Shown piece by piece: positions 53,907 to 63,823 of a DNA stretch of 64,000 bases; the first letter of the stretch is position 1, and every line of letters starts with the position of its first letter. The DNA is taken from contig CAVXIQ010000001.1 in assembly GCA_963761905.1 (NCBI GenBank), positions 248,001 to 312,000 of the forward strand, written 5' to 3'. Below the pieces are notes generated by a model, which ran no database searches, was not told the DNA's origin, and saw nothing but the letters and a program-made list of their open reading frames with translations. Source of the stretch: Gaiellasilicea sp963761905 (lineage in GTDB: Bacteria; Actinomycetota; Thermoleophilia; Gaiellales; Gaiellaceae). Made by a program: the position numbers and the translations under genes.

Positions 53907-55551
53907 CTACGGACCGCCGCGGACGGTCGCGAAGATCGCCTGGCGGTAGCTGCCACCGACGGGGGCGGCCGCGAGCGAGAAGACGGGCACCGGTCGGCCT
54001 CCGGCCCAGGACGTCGAGACGTAGTCGCCGAGCATCCTCCCGAGCCCGGTACTCGCAATCCAGCCGATCGGCATCCGCTCGACACTCAGAATCTGCGGGC
54101 GACCCCAGGTGCGCCCGCCGTCGGACGATCGGATCAGGCGGACGTCGACGCCGGGGCAGTCGCCGAGCGCGCACCCCTCCGGCTCGGGCAGCGTGTGCAG
54201 GACGAGCGCGACCCGCGCAGTCGCGCCGGACGAGGCGGGATCGACCGCGAGGCCGGGCAGGAAATGATCCACGTCGCTCAGCACGTCCCCGGCAGTCACG
54301 CGAACCGGAGCCGCCCAGTTGACGCCGTTCTCGGAACGCGCGAGCACGATGTCGGAGCCGATGCAGTCGTCGCGGAAGCGGCAGTCGCTCCACGCGACGT
54401 AGACGCGACCGCGCGCGTCGACGTCTCCGGTGACGAGCGGCGGCGCGCGAACGCCGGTAAAGGCGTCTTCCGGAAAGCGTCCCAGTCGGATCGGCCCGGT
54501 GAACGTCAGGCCGCCGTCGACCGAGCGAACCACCCCTATCTCGTTCAGATCCGACGCCGTGAAGAGCGACGAGATCGTGAATGCAAGGACGAGCGAGCCG
54601 TCGGGACGGATGATCGGATACGCGCCGTTGACCGAGCTGCCGAGCGTGCCGTCGGCCGGGGTCGGAACGGCAGTCGACCAGGTGCGGCCTCCGTCGGTCG
54701 AGCGCCGGACGGCGATCCTGTTCGCCTCGACGTCGTAGTAGGCCAGGTAGCAGCGACCGCGGAAGCGGCTCGTGCGGCCGTTGTCGCAAGCGAGCCACTG
54801 CTTGTCGTAGTGCTCCGCCGCGTCGGCCGCCGCGATCACCGGAGCCTCCCAGGCGCGTCCGTCGGGAGAGCGGTTGATCGTGAGCACGTTGCTCGTCTCG
54901 ACAGCGAGTGACGAGGCGAGCCAGACGCGGTGCAGGGCGTCGTAGGCGACCACGGGATCGCTGACAGCGCCGAACGGGCCGCCGCCCGGCGTCTCGTCGA
55001 CGAGCCCCGGCAGCAATCCCGACCGCCACGTGACGCCAGCGTCGGTGGAGGTCGCCCAGGCGTGCGCCGCGGCGCCACCGCTCTCGTTCCGGCCCGACTG
55101 GAAGAGGGTGACGATCGTCGAGCCGAAGGAGAAGCTATCCGGCTCGACCTGCGTCTCGTGCTGGCTCTGCGGGTTCACCGTCGAATCCCGGGAGAGCTGG
55201 AGGCTCAGCACCTCGCAGTCGGCGGCCACCCGGTCGATCCGCTCCGCGACGACCACATCACGTCCGGCGCCGCAGCGCACGTCGTCGCGCGCCCCGTCGA
55301 GATGGACGCCGATCCGGTCGGCGCCCGCGCCGCCGTCGACGAAGTCGCGACCGGCGCCACCCTCGAGAAAGTCGGCGCCTCCGCGACCCGCAAGCCGATC
55401 GTCCCCACCGTTGCCGCGGATCGCGTCGGCCGTCTGCGTACCGTTCAGCGCGTCCGCTCGCGCAGAGCCCGTGATCGTCGCGCCGGTCGCAGGTTGGGCG
55501 GCGACGAGGGCGGCGCAGGCACAGGCTGAGGGCGAAGCGCGTCGGGCGCAT
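53907..55551 (-). CDS. Secreted Asp-box (BNR/sialidase-like) protein with RTX-like repeats (one frame break)
   Basis: About 547 residues. Signal peptide (PTRFALSLCL...), then, after an extra base near 55520, glycine/aspartate repeats (NGGDDRLAGRGGADFLEGG, GAGRDFVDGGAGADRIGV) like calcium-binding RTX repeats. A propeller with Asp boxes follows (STDAGVTW, STDGGRTW, SVDGGLTF, SSDGGRTW). The sialidase Arg triad could not be confirmed, so it may be a non-enzymatic propeller. The ATG has TAGAGT 7 nt upstream. Confidence 0.78.
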
Positions 55552-55640
55552 CGGCTCGACTCTACTCCGCCGCTCCTTCGGAGCAGAATGCGATCGCCCA
55601 GGACGACGCGCAGCTCGAGCGGCTAGAATCGTCGTCCCCA

Positions 55641-55713
55641 GGGGCCATAGCTCAGCTGGGAGAGCGTCTGGCTGGCAGCCAGAAGGTCGCCGGTTCGAGC
55701 CCGGCTGGCTCCA
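55641..55713 (+). tRNA. tRNA-Ala(GGC)
   Basis: Acceptor GGGGCCA/TGGCTCC with a G3-T70 wobble (the identity element of tRNA-Ala), anticodon loop CTGGCAG (anticodon GGC), T-arm GCCGGTTCGAGCCCGGC. Confidence 0.95.
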
Positions 55714-55766
55714 TGATCGTCATTGGGTGACACCCTGTTGACTCGGCGCGTGAGAAGCTGCGGGCC

Positions 55767-56770
55767 GTGACGAATCGCCAGATCACGCTCGCGGCTCGGC
55801 CCGTCGGCTTTCCGCAGGAGTCGGACTTCGCCCTCGTCGAGTCGCCGCTCCCCGAGCCGGGCCCGGGCGAGGTCCTCGTTCGCTCGCACTTCCTCTCGCT
55901 CGACCCGTACATGCGCGCGCGGATGAGCGAGGCACGCTCGTACGAGAAGCCGACGGCGATCGGCGGCGTGATGACCGGGTCAGGTCGTCGGCGAGGTGGT
56001 CGAGAGCGACGACCGCCGCTTTTCGCCGGGCGAGCTCGTCGTCGGCCAGCTCGGCTGGCAGGAGCACGCGGTCGTCCGCGGCAGCGCGCTCAGGAGGATC
56101 GACACGGGGCTGGCTCCGGCTTCCGCCTGGCTGCACGTCCTCGGGATCACCGGGCTGACCGCCTACTTCGGCCTCTTCGACGTCGGGCGGCCGAGACCGG
56201 GTGACACCGTGGTCGTCTCGGGCGCGGCGGGCGCAGTGGGTCAGATCGTCGGTCAGCTCGCGAGGATCGCCGGCTGCCGAACCGTCGGTCTCGCCGGTGG
56301 CTCCGGAGAAGGTCGCCGACCTGAAGGAGCTCTACGGCTACGACGTCGGGATCGACTACAAGCGCGACGACGTCAACGCAGCGCTCAAGGAGGCCTGCCC
56401 GCGCGGGATCGACGTGTACTTCGACAACGTCGGCGGCGCGCTCTCGGAGACGATCTTCCGCCGGCTCGCGATCGGGGCGCGCGTTCCGATTTGCGGGCAG
56501 ATCTCGCAGTACAACCTCGCAGAGCCCGAGCTCGCACCTCGCAACCTCGGGTTCCTGATCGTCTTCCGCGCGACGCTCGCGGGGTTCCTGGTCACCGACT
56601 ACGTCCATCGCTTCGAGGAAGGCCTGACGCGGCTCGGCGGCCTGCTCCGCGAGGGGCGCCTTCAGTACCGCGAGGACATCACCGAGGGCATCGAGCACGC
56701 CCCGCGAGCGTTCATCGGGATGCTCAACGGCGAGAACCGCGGCAAGACGCTCGTCAAGCTCGCAGGCTAG
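55767..56770 (+). CDS. Zinc-independent NADP oxidoreductase, medium-chain type (two frame breaks)
   Basis: About 333 residues. The N-terminal substrate half (LPEPGPGEVLVRSHFLSLDPYMR) is followed by GELVVGQLGWQEHAVV. The Rossmann region is GDTVVVSGAAGAVGQIVGQLA, then VDVYFDNVGG. This is the leukotriene-B4-dehydrogenase/quinone-oxidoreductase-like MDR group. Breaks near 55980 and 56303 are repaired by removing one base each. The substrate is unknown. The stop shares CTAG with the convergent DUF72 gene. Confidence 0.86.
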
Positions 56771-57747
56771 GCAACCGGGATGCCCGCGTCGGCGAGGATC
56801 TGCCGCAGCATCAGCGCGTTCGCGGGCGCCTGCGCCACGAGCCCCTTCTGCGGATCGCCCGCCACCTCGTACGGGTCGAGTCCGGCGATCCCGCCGAAGG
56901 ACGGCATGGTCGAGCGGCCGTTGTTGTTGAACATCGCGTAGACGTCGTCGGCGTCGGACGCCAGCTCGCGCAGCGGCTCGACCCACTCGTCGAGCTCCTC
57001 GGTCGAGTAGAGATGGTCGAAGCGCTCGGCCGCGCTGCCCGTCCGCTTGTTCCAGGTCGCCGCATTCCGGCCGTGGAAGCGAACGTACGCGGTCGAGCTC
57101 GTGCGGGCGACCACCGTCTGGACGAGGTTCTTCGCCTCGGTCTTCGGCGCGTCGACGATCACGTAGGTGAGGCCACGACTCTCGAGGAACGCAAGCGTCT
57201 CGGCCCGGTGCTCCTCGTCGAGCCAGCTCCGGTGACGGAACTCGAGCAGCAGCTCGTCTCCCGGAAGCTGCTCCTGCGCCCACTCGATGTACTCGAATGA
57301 CGCGGGCTTGTGGACGACGTACGACGGAAACTGGAGGAGGATCCCGCCGAGCTTGCCGGTCATCCGAAGGGGCTCGAGCGCGGACGAGAAACGGCGGAAG
57401 ACCTCGGCCCGGAGCTCGCGCGGCGGCCGGTCGACCCGGCCGCGCTCGTCCACCGGCATCACGTCGCGCAGATCCTCGGGCAGCGCCTCGAGCTTGACGG
57501 GGTGGCGAGTCATGAGCCCGAACGCCTTCACGTGCATCGTGAAGCCGGGCGGCGTCCGCTCGGCCCACGTGCCGACGAGCTGTGCGTCGGGAAGCCGGTA
57601 GTAGGTCGAGTTCGCCTCGACGACGCCGAAGCGGTCCGTGTAGTAGCGCAGCCGCTCCTCGGCGGAGCGGACGCCGGGCGGGTACCAGACCTTCGTCAGC
57701 GTCTCGTCCGCCCACGAGCAGACGCCGATCCGAACCGTCGCGCTCAT
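56767..57747 (-). CDS. DUF72 (YecE-like) protein
   Basis: 326 residues of the TIM-barrel-like DUF72 family: VRIGVCSWADETL, FGVVEANSTYYRLP, FTMHVKAFGLMTRHP, LLLEFRHRSWL and YVRFHGRNAATW. No enzymatic activity is established for the family. It is intact. The ATG has TACGAT 7 nt upstream. Confidence 0.9.
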   Translation of the reverse strand: MSATVRIGVCSWADETLTKVWYPPGVRSAEERLRYYTDRFGVVEANSTYYRLPDAQLVGTWAERTPPGFTMHVKAFGLMTRHPVKLEALPEDLRDVMPVDERGRVDRPPRELRAEVFRRFSSALEPLRMTGKLGGILLQFPSYVVHKPASFEYIEWAQEQLPGDELLLEFRHRSWLDEEHRAETLAFLESRGLTYVIVDAPKTEAKNLVQTVVARTSSTAYVRFHGRNAATWNKRTGSAAERFDHLYSTEELDEWVEPLRELASDADDVYAMFNNNGRSTMPSFGGIAGLDPYEVAGDPQKGLVAQAPANALMLRQILADAGIPVA

Positions 57748-57816
57748 GCCGACGATCGTAGGCGAGCTACCCGGGTGCGTCCCCGCTTCCAGCGGAGACG
57801 CACCCGGGCTTGACCG

Positions 57817-59238
57817 CTAGACCCCGTTGACCGTCAGCGTCCGCTTCAGCTCGACCCCACCGCCGCTGAAGATGTTCGCAGTCACCTGCACGGTGTACGT
57901 GTGGCCCTTGACCGGCCGGAACCCGAGCAGCCGCACCTTGCCGGTCGCGTCGAGCGCCAGCGGTGACGAGGGTTGGGCATCGGCGATGAGCTTGCCCTTC
58001 TCGTAGACCTTGACGTTGAAGCCGACGCGCTCGCCCGGCCGGGAGCCGGCGGCGTACTGGCGGAGGTAGACCGGCACCGTCGGATTGGCGATCCCCGCCC
58101 GGAGGTTGAAGATCGCGTTCCGGGCATCGACGAGGCGCGCGAACGAGGTGAACCGCGCGAGCGACGGCTTCGGAGCGCCGGTGCGGGTGCGGAGACCGCT
58201 CTGCCACTCGCTCGTGGCGTGGTCGCGGAAGACGAACCAGATGAACATGTCCGTCCGCGGGTCCTGACGGGCCAGCGCGAGCGCCTGCGCCGCGTAGGCG
58301 GCTTGTGCCGCGCGCGAGATGCCGTTCGGCTCCCCGTCCTGGCGAACCTCGTGTCCGTACTCGGTGATCCAGATCCGCACGTTCGGGCGCTTGAACCACT
58401 TGTCGAGATCCTTCTCGAACCGTGCGAACGACTTCAGCGTCACGTTCGGATAGCGCACGAGCTGGGTCGGCTTCAGGTTGACCGGCACCGGATACGGGTG
58501 CTGCGCCCAGGCATCGAACTTGAGCCGCGGGTTGGCAGCTGCGACGAGCCGGGCGAAGCGGGCCGGCGAGTGCGTCGCCGACTTGCCTGCCAAGACCTTG
58601 TCGCGGCCTGCCGAGGACGTACTGCCGATCGCGATCTTGGCCTGCGGGCTCCCGGCCTTGATTCCGGCGTACGCCGCCGCAGCGAGCTTCGCGTAGTTGC
58701 GCGGGCCTACCGACTTGCCCTGGGCGTCGAACTGCGGGGCCAGGAAGAGCTGGAGGTTCGACTCGTTCCAGATCGAGTAGAAGCGGACGAACGGGTAGCC
58801 GGCGAAGCGGCCGGAGTAGCGGGAAGCGATCGCCCGCGAGAACGCGGTCAGGTCGGACAGCCGGGTCGGCATGTAGTTCGGGGTCTTGTTGCCGTTCGCC
58901 CACTTCGGCGTGCCCCAGATCGTGATCAGCACCTCCATGTCCCGGGCCTGCGTGTTGCGCACGAGCTCGTCGAGATCGTTGAAGCGGTACGCGGGGTCGA
59001 ACGAGTTCGAAGCGTTCTTCGGGCGCGTCGGCGCGACGTTCGCCCAGGTCACGAGGGTTCGCACGATCGTCGCGTTGGCGTCGCGCGCCTGGTCGAGCAT
59101 CTCCGCGCGACGCTCCTCGTACCGGAAGTTCGGGTCGTCGTGGAAGCCGAGGTGCATGCGGGGTGCGGCGCTGGCAACCGAGGGTGCGAGCAGCAGGACG
59201 GCAGACGCCGCGAGCAGGAACCGGATAGGTCGTTTCAC
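57817..59238 (-). CDS. Secreted clan GH-A-like glycoside hydrolase
   Basis: 473 residues from GTG 59238 (AAAGGAG upstream). Signal peptide (KRPIRFLLAASAVLLLAPSV), then a TIM barrel with the acid/base in FYSIWNESN (Asn-Glu) and a likely nucleophile in VRIWITEYGHE, and a C-terminal beta-rich domain. The layout suits GH39/GH5-like families; the glycan is unknown. It may act on the organism's own surface glycan or on environmental polysaccharide. Confidence 0.78.
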   Translation of the reverse strand: MKRPIRFLLAASAVLLLAPSVASAAPRMHLGFHDDPNFRYEERRAEMLDQARDANATIVRTLVTWANVAPTRPKNASNSFDPAYRFNDLDELVRNTQARDMEVLITIWGTPKWANGNKTPNYMPTRLSDLTAFSRAIASRYSGRFAGYPFVRFYSIWNESNLQLFLAPQFDAQGKSVGPRNYAKLAAAAYAGIKAGSPQAKIAIGSTSSAGRDKVLAGKSATHSPARFARLVAAANPRLKFDAWAQHPYPVPVNLKPTQLVRYPNVTLKSFARFEKDLDKWFKRPNVRIWITEYGHEVRQDGEPNGISRAAQAAYAAQALALARQDPRTDMFIWFVFRDHATSEWQSGLRTRTGAPKPSLARFTSFARLVDARNAIFNLRAGIANPTVPVYLRQYAAGSRPGERVGFNVKVYEKGKLIADAQPSSPLALDATGKVRLLGFRPVKGHTYTVQVTANIFSGGGVELKRTLTVNGV

Positions 59239-59343
59239 GGGCAAGACTCCTTTGGCTGGACGAGTGTCGGGCCTGGGTTTTCCCGAACAGCGCGCCACGG
59301 TAGCGAGCGCGTATGAGGACAGTGTTAGGTCGGAGCCGGACGG

Positions 59344-60393
59344 TCAGGCGGCGTCGCGGAGGGCCTCGATCTCGCGCGAGAGTGCCAGCCGCTCGAGTGC
59401 GTGGCCTTCGATCTGGCGAACCCGCTCGCGGGTCAACCCGAGCACGCGTCCGATCTGCTCGAGCGACTGCGGATCCTGGCCGCCCAGGCCGTAGCGAAGC
59501 CTCACTACCTCGCGCTCCCGGGTCGAGAGCTGCTCGAGCGCACGATGAAGCGTCTCCTCGGTGAGGCTGATCTCGACCTCGGCCTCGACGCCGCCCTGCT
59601 CGTCGCCGAGGAGATCGCCGATCGATGCGTCGCCGTCGTCGCCGAGCGGCTTGTCGAGGCTCGTCACGGCGCGGGCAGCCTGCCGCACCTCCTTCAGGTG
59701 CTTGAGCGAGATCTTCGCCGCGGCGGCGATCTCCTCGTCGGTCGGCGCTCGTCCGAGCTTCGCGCTCAGGTCGCGCTCCGCGCGGCCGATTCGAGTCTCC
59801 CGCTCCGCGATGTGCACCGGGATCCGGATCGTGCGCGACTTGTTCGCGACTCCGCGTTGCACGGCCTGGCGGATCCACCACGTCGCGTAGGTCGAGAACT
59901 TGAAACCGCGGCGCCAGTCGAACTTCTCGACGGCCCGGATCAGCCCGATCACGCCCTCCTGGATCAGGTCGAGCAGCGAGAGGCCGTGCCCCTGGTAGCG
60001 CTTCGCGATCGACACCACGAGCCGGAGGTTCGAGTTGATCATCGTCTCCTTGGCCTGCCGATCTCCGCGCTCGACGCGCTTCGCGAGCTCCACCTCCTCC
60101 GCGGCGGTGAGGAGCGGATAACGCCCAGCCTCGTTGAGGAAGAGCTGGAGAGAGTCGGTCGTCGCGTGCGCGAGGTCGCCGTTCACGTAGGTGGCTTCCT
60201 GCTTCTGCGTCCGGCCGCAATCGTCCGAGAGGACGATGTTCCGCTCGTCGAGCTCGGCGTAGAGAGCCTCCAGCTCGTCATCCTCGAGCTCGACGTCCTG
60301 CAAGGCGGCACTGAACTCGGAGAGGTTGAGGCAACCTGCTTCTTCCCCCGCTTCGAGCAGGGGAACGAGGGTCTCGCGACTCATGACGCTCAT
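59344..60393 (-). CDS. sigA: Primary-type RNA polymerase sigma factor (RpoD/SigA)
   Basis: 349 residues with region 1.2 (DSLQLFLNEAGRYPLLTAAEE), region 2 (RLVVSIAKRYQGHGLSLLDL, FKFSTYATWWIRQAVQR), region 3 and region 4.2 (SLEQIGRVLGLTRERVRQIE). The short acidic N-terminus lacks a long region 1.1. It recognises -35/-10 promoters such as those seen in this window. Whether it is the single housekeeping factor or a paralogue cannot be told from one window. Confidence 0.9.
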   Translation of the reverse strand: MSVMSRETLVPLLEAGEEAGCLNLSEFSAALQDVELEDDELEALYAELDERNIVLSDDCGRTQKQEATYVNGDLAHATTDSLQLFLNEAGRYPLLTAAEEVELAKRVERGDRQAKETMINSNLRLVVSIAKRYQGHGLSLLDLIQEGVIGLIRAVEKFDWRRGFKFSTYATWWIRQAVQRGVANKSRTIRIPVHIAERETRIGRAERDLSAKLGRAPTDEEIAAAAKISLKHLKEVRQAARAVTSLDKPLGDDGDASIGDLLGDEQGGVEAEVEISLTEETLHRALEQLSTREREVVRLRYGLGGQDPQSLEQIGRVLGLTRERVRQIEGHALERLALSREIEALRDAA

Positions 60394-60447
60394 TCTGCCC
60401 GAGATCGAGCCGGCCTAACCTGCCGTGGGATCGCGTAGACTCGGCGC

Positions 60448-60705
60448 GTGATTTGGGAGCTTGTCTTCATGCTCGTGATCCTGAAGATCCCGGTCGTCTA
60501 TCTCTGCGCCGTCGTCTGGTGGGCGATCAAGGCCGAGCCGAGGCCGCTCGAGGGCGCCGGCCGGATCGCGCGGCTGCAGCCGACACCGCTCGGGCCGGAG
60601 CCGGCGTGCGACTGGCCGAGACGCCGCGGCCGTGGTGCGCCCTTCCGGCCTCTCCCGCGTGGAGGACGCCCCGTCGTCGGGCGTGGGCTGGTGAGAGCCC
60701 GGTGA
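60448..60705 (+). CDS. Small membrane protein (85 aa)
   Basis: One hydrophobic helix (LVFMLVILKIPVVYLCAVVWWAI) followed by a basic, Pro-rich tail. TAGACT lies exactly 6 nt before the GTG, a leaderless arrangement. The stop overlaps the next start (GTGA). The tail (RRRGRGAPFRPLPRGGRPVV) has unusual composition, so an undetected frame break is possible. No family is recognised. Confidence 0.6.
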   Translation: MIWELVFMLVILKIPVVYLCAVVWWAIKAEPRPLEGAGRIARLQPTPLGPEPACDWPRRRGRGAPFRPLPRGGRPVVGRGLVRAR

Positions 60706-60974
60706 GCGCGATCCCCGATCCCGCCACGCGCCGGAGTACGGACGCCCGCGAGGCCGTTGCGGGCCTGCTTGCGACTGCGGCGATCTTCGCGGCGGCCATC
60801 GGCGTGGTCTATCGGCCCGTGCGCCTGATCCCGGTCGCGGTGGTACTCGCGCTCGTCGCTGCGCGAATGACGACGCGATACTCGCGCCTCGCGGGCCTCG
60901 CGATCGCGATCGTCGTCGTCTGCTGGGTGCTCGGGATGACGATCGCCGTGATCACCGAGCGCCCGTTGTATTGA
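60702..60974 (+). CDS. Small membrane protein (90 aa)
   Basis: Two or three hydrophobic segments (AVAGLLATAAIFAAAIGVVY, LAIAIVVVCWVLGMTIAVI) after a polar N-terminus. It is coupled to the previous ORF by GTGA and lies 22 bp before the 2-oxoglutarate dehydrogenase gene. No family is recognised; co-expression with the upstream small protein is likely. Confidence 0.62.
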   Translation: MSAIPDPATRRSTDAREAVAGLLATAAIFAAAIGVVYRPVRLIPVAVVLALVAARMTTRYSRLAGLAIAIVVVCWVLGMTIAVITERPLY

Positions 60975-60996
60975 CCCCGCTGCTACAACGATCGGC

Positions 60997-63823
60997 GTGA
61001 GCGCCGACGTGGACGGGCCGAACTCGGGGTACGCGAGCCTCCTGCTCGAGGACTATCTCGAGGATCCGGAGTCCGTGCCGGCCGAATGGCGCGCGTTGTT
61101 CGAGAGCGGCGAGAGCAGTGTCGTTGCTGCGCTTCCCGGACTGCAGCGCCTGCTCGCCGCGTCGAACGGCGGCGAGAACGGGCAGCCTGCGCATCTCGAG
61201 GCTCCCGCGCCGCCCGAGGTTTCCGAAGCGCCGGCCGGCGAGGTCGACGAGACGCTGCTCGGCGGCGTCGCCGCAGCGATGGCGCTCGTCAAGGCCCACC
61301 GGATGCACGGGCACCTGGCGGCGAGGCTCGATCCGCTCGGATCCGAACCGATGGGTGACCCGGCGCTCGACGAGACGCGACTGATCCCGCCGCTGACGCC
61401 CGAGCTTCAGGCGCGGATCCCGAGCTCCCTCCTGCGCGTCCACGTGCCGGGCGAGACGCTCCTGGAGGCGCTTCCGGCGCTGAAGGCGGTCTACTGCGGG
61501 ACGATCGCCTACGAGATCGAGCACCTCTCGGATCACGCGGAGCGCGTCTGGTTGCGGCAGGCGATCGAATCCGGCCGCTACCGCAAGGCACTCGAGCCCG
61601 ACGAGCGGAAACGGCTTCTCGCCTCGCTCACGCGCGCCGAGGGGTTCGAGCAGTTCCTGCGCAAGCGCTTCCTCGGCCAGAAGCAGTTCTCGCTCGAGGG
61701 TCTCGACTCGATGATGCCGATGCTGGACGAGGCGATCGAGCTGGCGGCGTCGATGGGAGCGCACGAGGTCGTGATCGGCATGGCCCATCGCGGGCGGCTG
61801 AACGTCCTCGTGCACACCACCGGGCACCCGTACGGCTCGGTGCTCAGGGAGTTCGAGGGCGAACGGACGATCGACGCGGTCGTGATGGACGAGGAGGGCG
61901 GCACCGGCGACGTCAAGTACCACCTCCCGGCCACTGGAACGCGGGCCACCTCGAACGGCGAGGTGACGATCTCGCTGGCGCCGAATCCAAGCCATCTCGA
62001 GGCCGTCGACCCGGTGATCGAGGGCTGGACGCGCGCCGAGCAGACCGACCGGTCGAGCGGCGGCGGGATCCACGACCCGTTCGTCGCGCTTGCGATCCTG
62101 ATCCACGGCGACGCCTCGTTCGCAGGGCAGGGGATCGTGGCCGAGACGCTCAACCTCTCGAACCTCGACGGCTACACGACCGGCGGCACCCTGCACATCA
62201 TCTCGAACAACCAGGTCGGCTTCACGACCGATCCTGAGGAGGGCCGCTCGACGCGCTATTCGAGCGATCTCGCCAAGGGCTTCGACATCCCGATCATCCA
62301 CGTCAACGCCGACGACCCCGAGGCCGCTGTGGCCGCCGTGCGGCTCGCGCTCGCCTACCGGCAGGAGTTCGGCCATGACGTCGTCGTCGACCTCGTCGGC
62401 TACCGGCGCTTCGGCCACCAGGAGCAGGACGAGGCCGCGTACACGCAGCCGCTCATGGTCGCGCAGATCGAGGCGCATCCGACCGCCCGCGAGCAGTACG
62501 TCGCTCGGCTGATCGACGAAGGGGCGCTGACGCAGGCCGAGGCCGACGCCCTCTTCGACGACACGCAGGGCGAGCTGCGCGCCGCTCACGAGGAGCTGAC
62601 CGCGTCGATCGCAGAGGCGCGCCCTGCGAAGGACGGCTCGATCCCCGCCGACACGGGCGAGGTGGTCGTCACGGCCGTCCCGGCCGAGCGGCTGGACAGC
62701 GCTGAACGAGCAGCTCCTGGAGGTGCCGGACGATTTCGAGGTTCACCCGAAGCTCCTGAAGCAGCTCGAGCGCCGCCGGACGACGCTCGAGACGGGAATC
62801 GATTGGGGGCACGCGGAGTCGCTCGCGTTCGCGACCCTGCTCGTCGACGGGATCTCGATCCGGCTCTCGGGTCAGGACAGTGAGCGGGGAACCTTCGCGC
62901 ACCGCCACGCGGTCCTGCACGACCCGCGCAGCGGCGAGCTGCACGTGCCGCTCCAGGCTCTCCCCGAGGCCGGGGCTGCCTTCGAGGTCTACAACTCCCC
63001 GCTCTCGGAGTACGCCTGCCTGGGATTCGAGTACGGCTACTCGGTCGCGGCGCCCGAGTCGCTCGTGCTGTGGGAGGCGCAGTACGGCGACTTCGTGAAC
63101 GGCGCCCAGATCGTGATCGACCAGTTCCTCGTCGCGGGGCTCTCGAAGTGGCAGCAGAGCTCCCGCCTGACGCTCCTCCTACCGCACGGCTACGAGGGAA
63201 ATGGGCCGGAGCACTCTTCGGCGAAGCTCGAGCGCTTTCTCCAGCTCGCCGCCCAGGAGAACATCCGCGTCGCCAACTGCACGACTGCGGCGCAGTACTT
63301 CCACCTGCTGCGCCGGCAGGCGCTCGACGCCACGCCACGCCCGCTCGTGCTGATGACCCCCAAAGGGCTCCTGCGCCTCAAGCAGGCGTCCTCGACGCTC
63401 GCGGAGCTCGCCGAGGGAGCCTTCCAGCCCGTGCTCGACGATCCATCGGTTCACGACCGCAACGCGGTCCGGCGGCTCGTTCTCTGCTCGGGGAAGGTCT
63501 ACTACGACCTCGTCGGGCACGAGCGGCACGCGCACGCCCAGGGGGTCGCGGTCGTCCGGCTCGAGCAGCTCTATCCCTTCCCGGTCGACGCGGCAGCAGC
63601 CCTGACCGCGTCCTACCCGCACCTCGAGGAGGTCGTGTGGGCGCAGGAGGAGCCGCAGAACATGGGCGCCTGGCGCTCGATCAGGCATCGCCTGGAGGCC
63701 GCGTCGCCTGACGGGGTCGCGCCGCGGTTCGTGGGTCGCCCGTGGCGTGCGAGCCCGAGCGAGGGCTATCCGACCGCCCACCTGCTCGAGCAGGACCGGA
63801 TTGCGCGCGAGGCGCTGACCTAG
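60997..63823 (+). CDS. sucA: 2-oxoglutarate dehydrogenase E1 component (one frame break)
   Basis: About 941 residues, the normal E1 length. The N-terminus (GYASLLLEDYLEDPESVPAEW) is E1-like. The thiamine-diphosphate core has GMAHRGRLNVL, DVKYHLPATG, NPSHLEAVDPV, GDASFAGQGIVAETL and NNQVGFTTDP, and the transketolase C-half has YGYSVAAPESLVLWEAQYGDF and EEPQNMGAW. It decarboxylates 2-oxoglutarate in the TCA cycle. No E2 domain is fused, unlike mycobacterial Kgd. Removing one base near 62701 gives DSLNEQLLEVP. GTG 60997 has TACAAC 7 nt upstream. Confidence 0.93.

Noticed and set aside
60997..63823. Mycobacterial-type Kgd with fused E2 domain
   Set aside because: The length (about 941 residues) and N-terminus match a stand-alone E1; no lipoyl-transferase domain is present.
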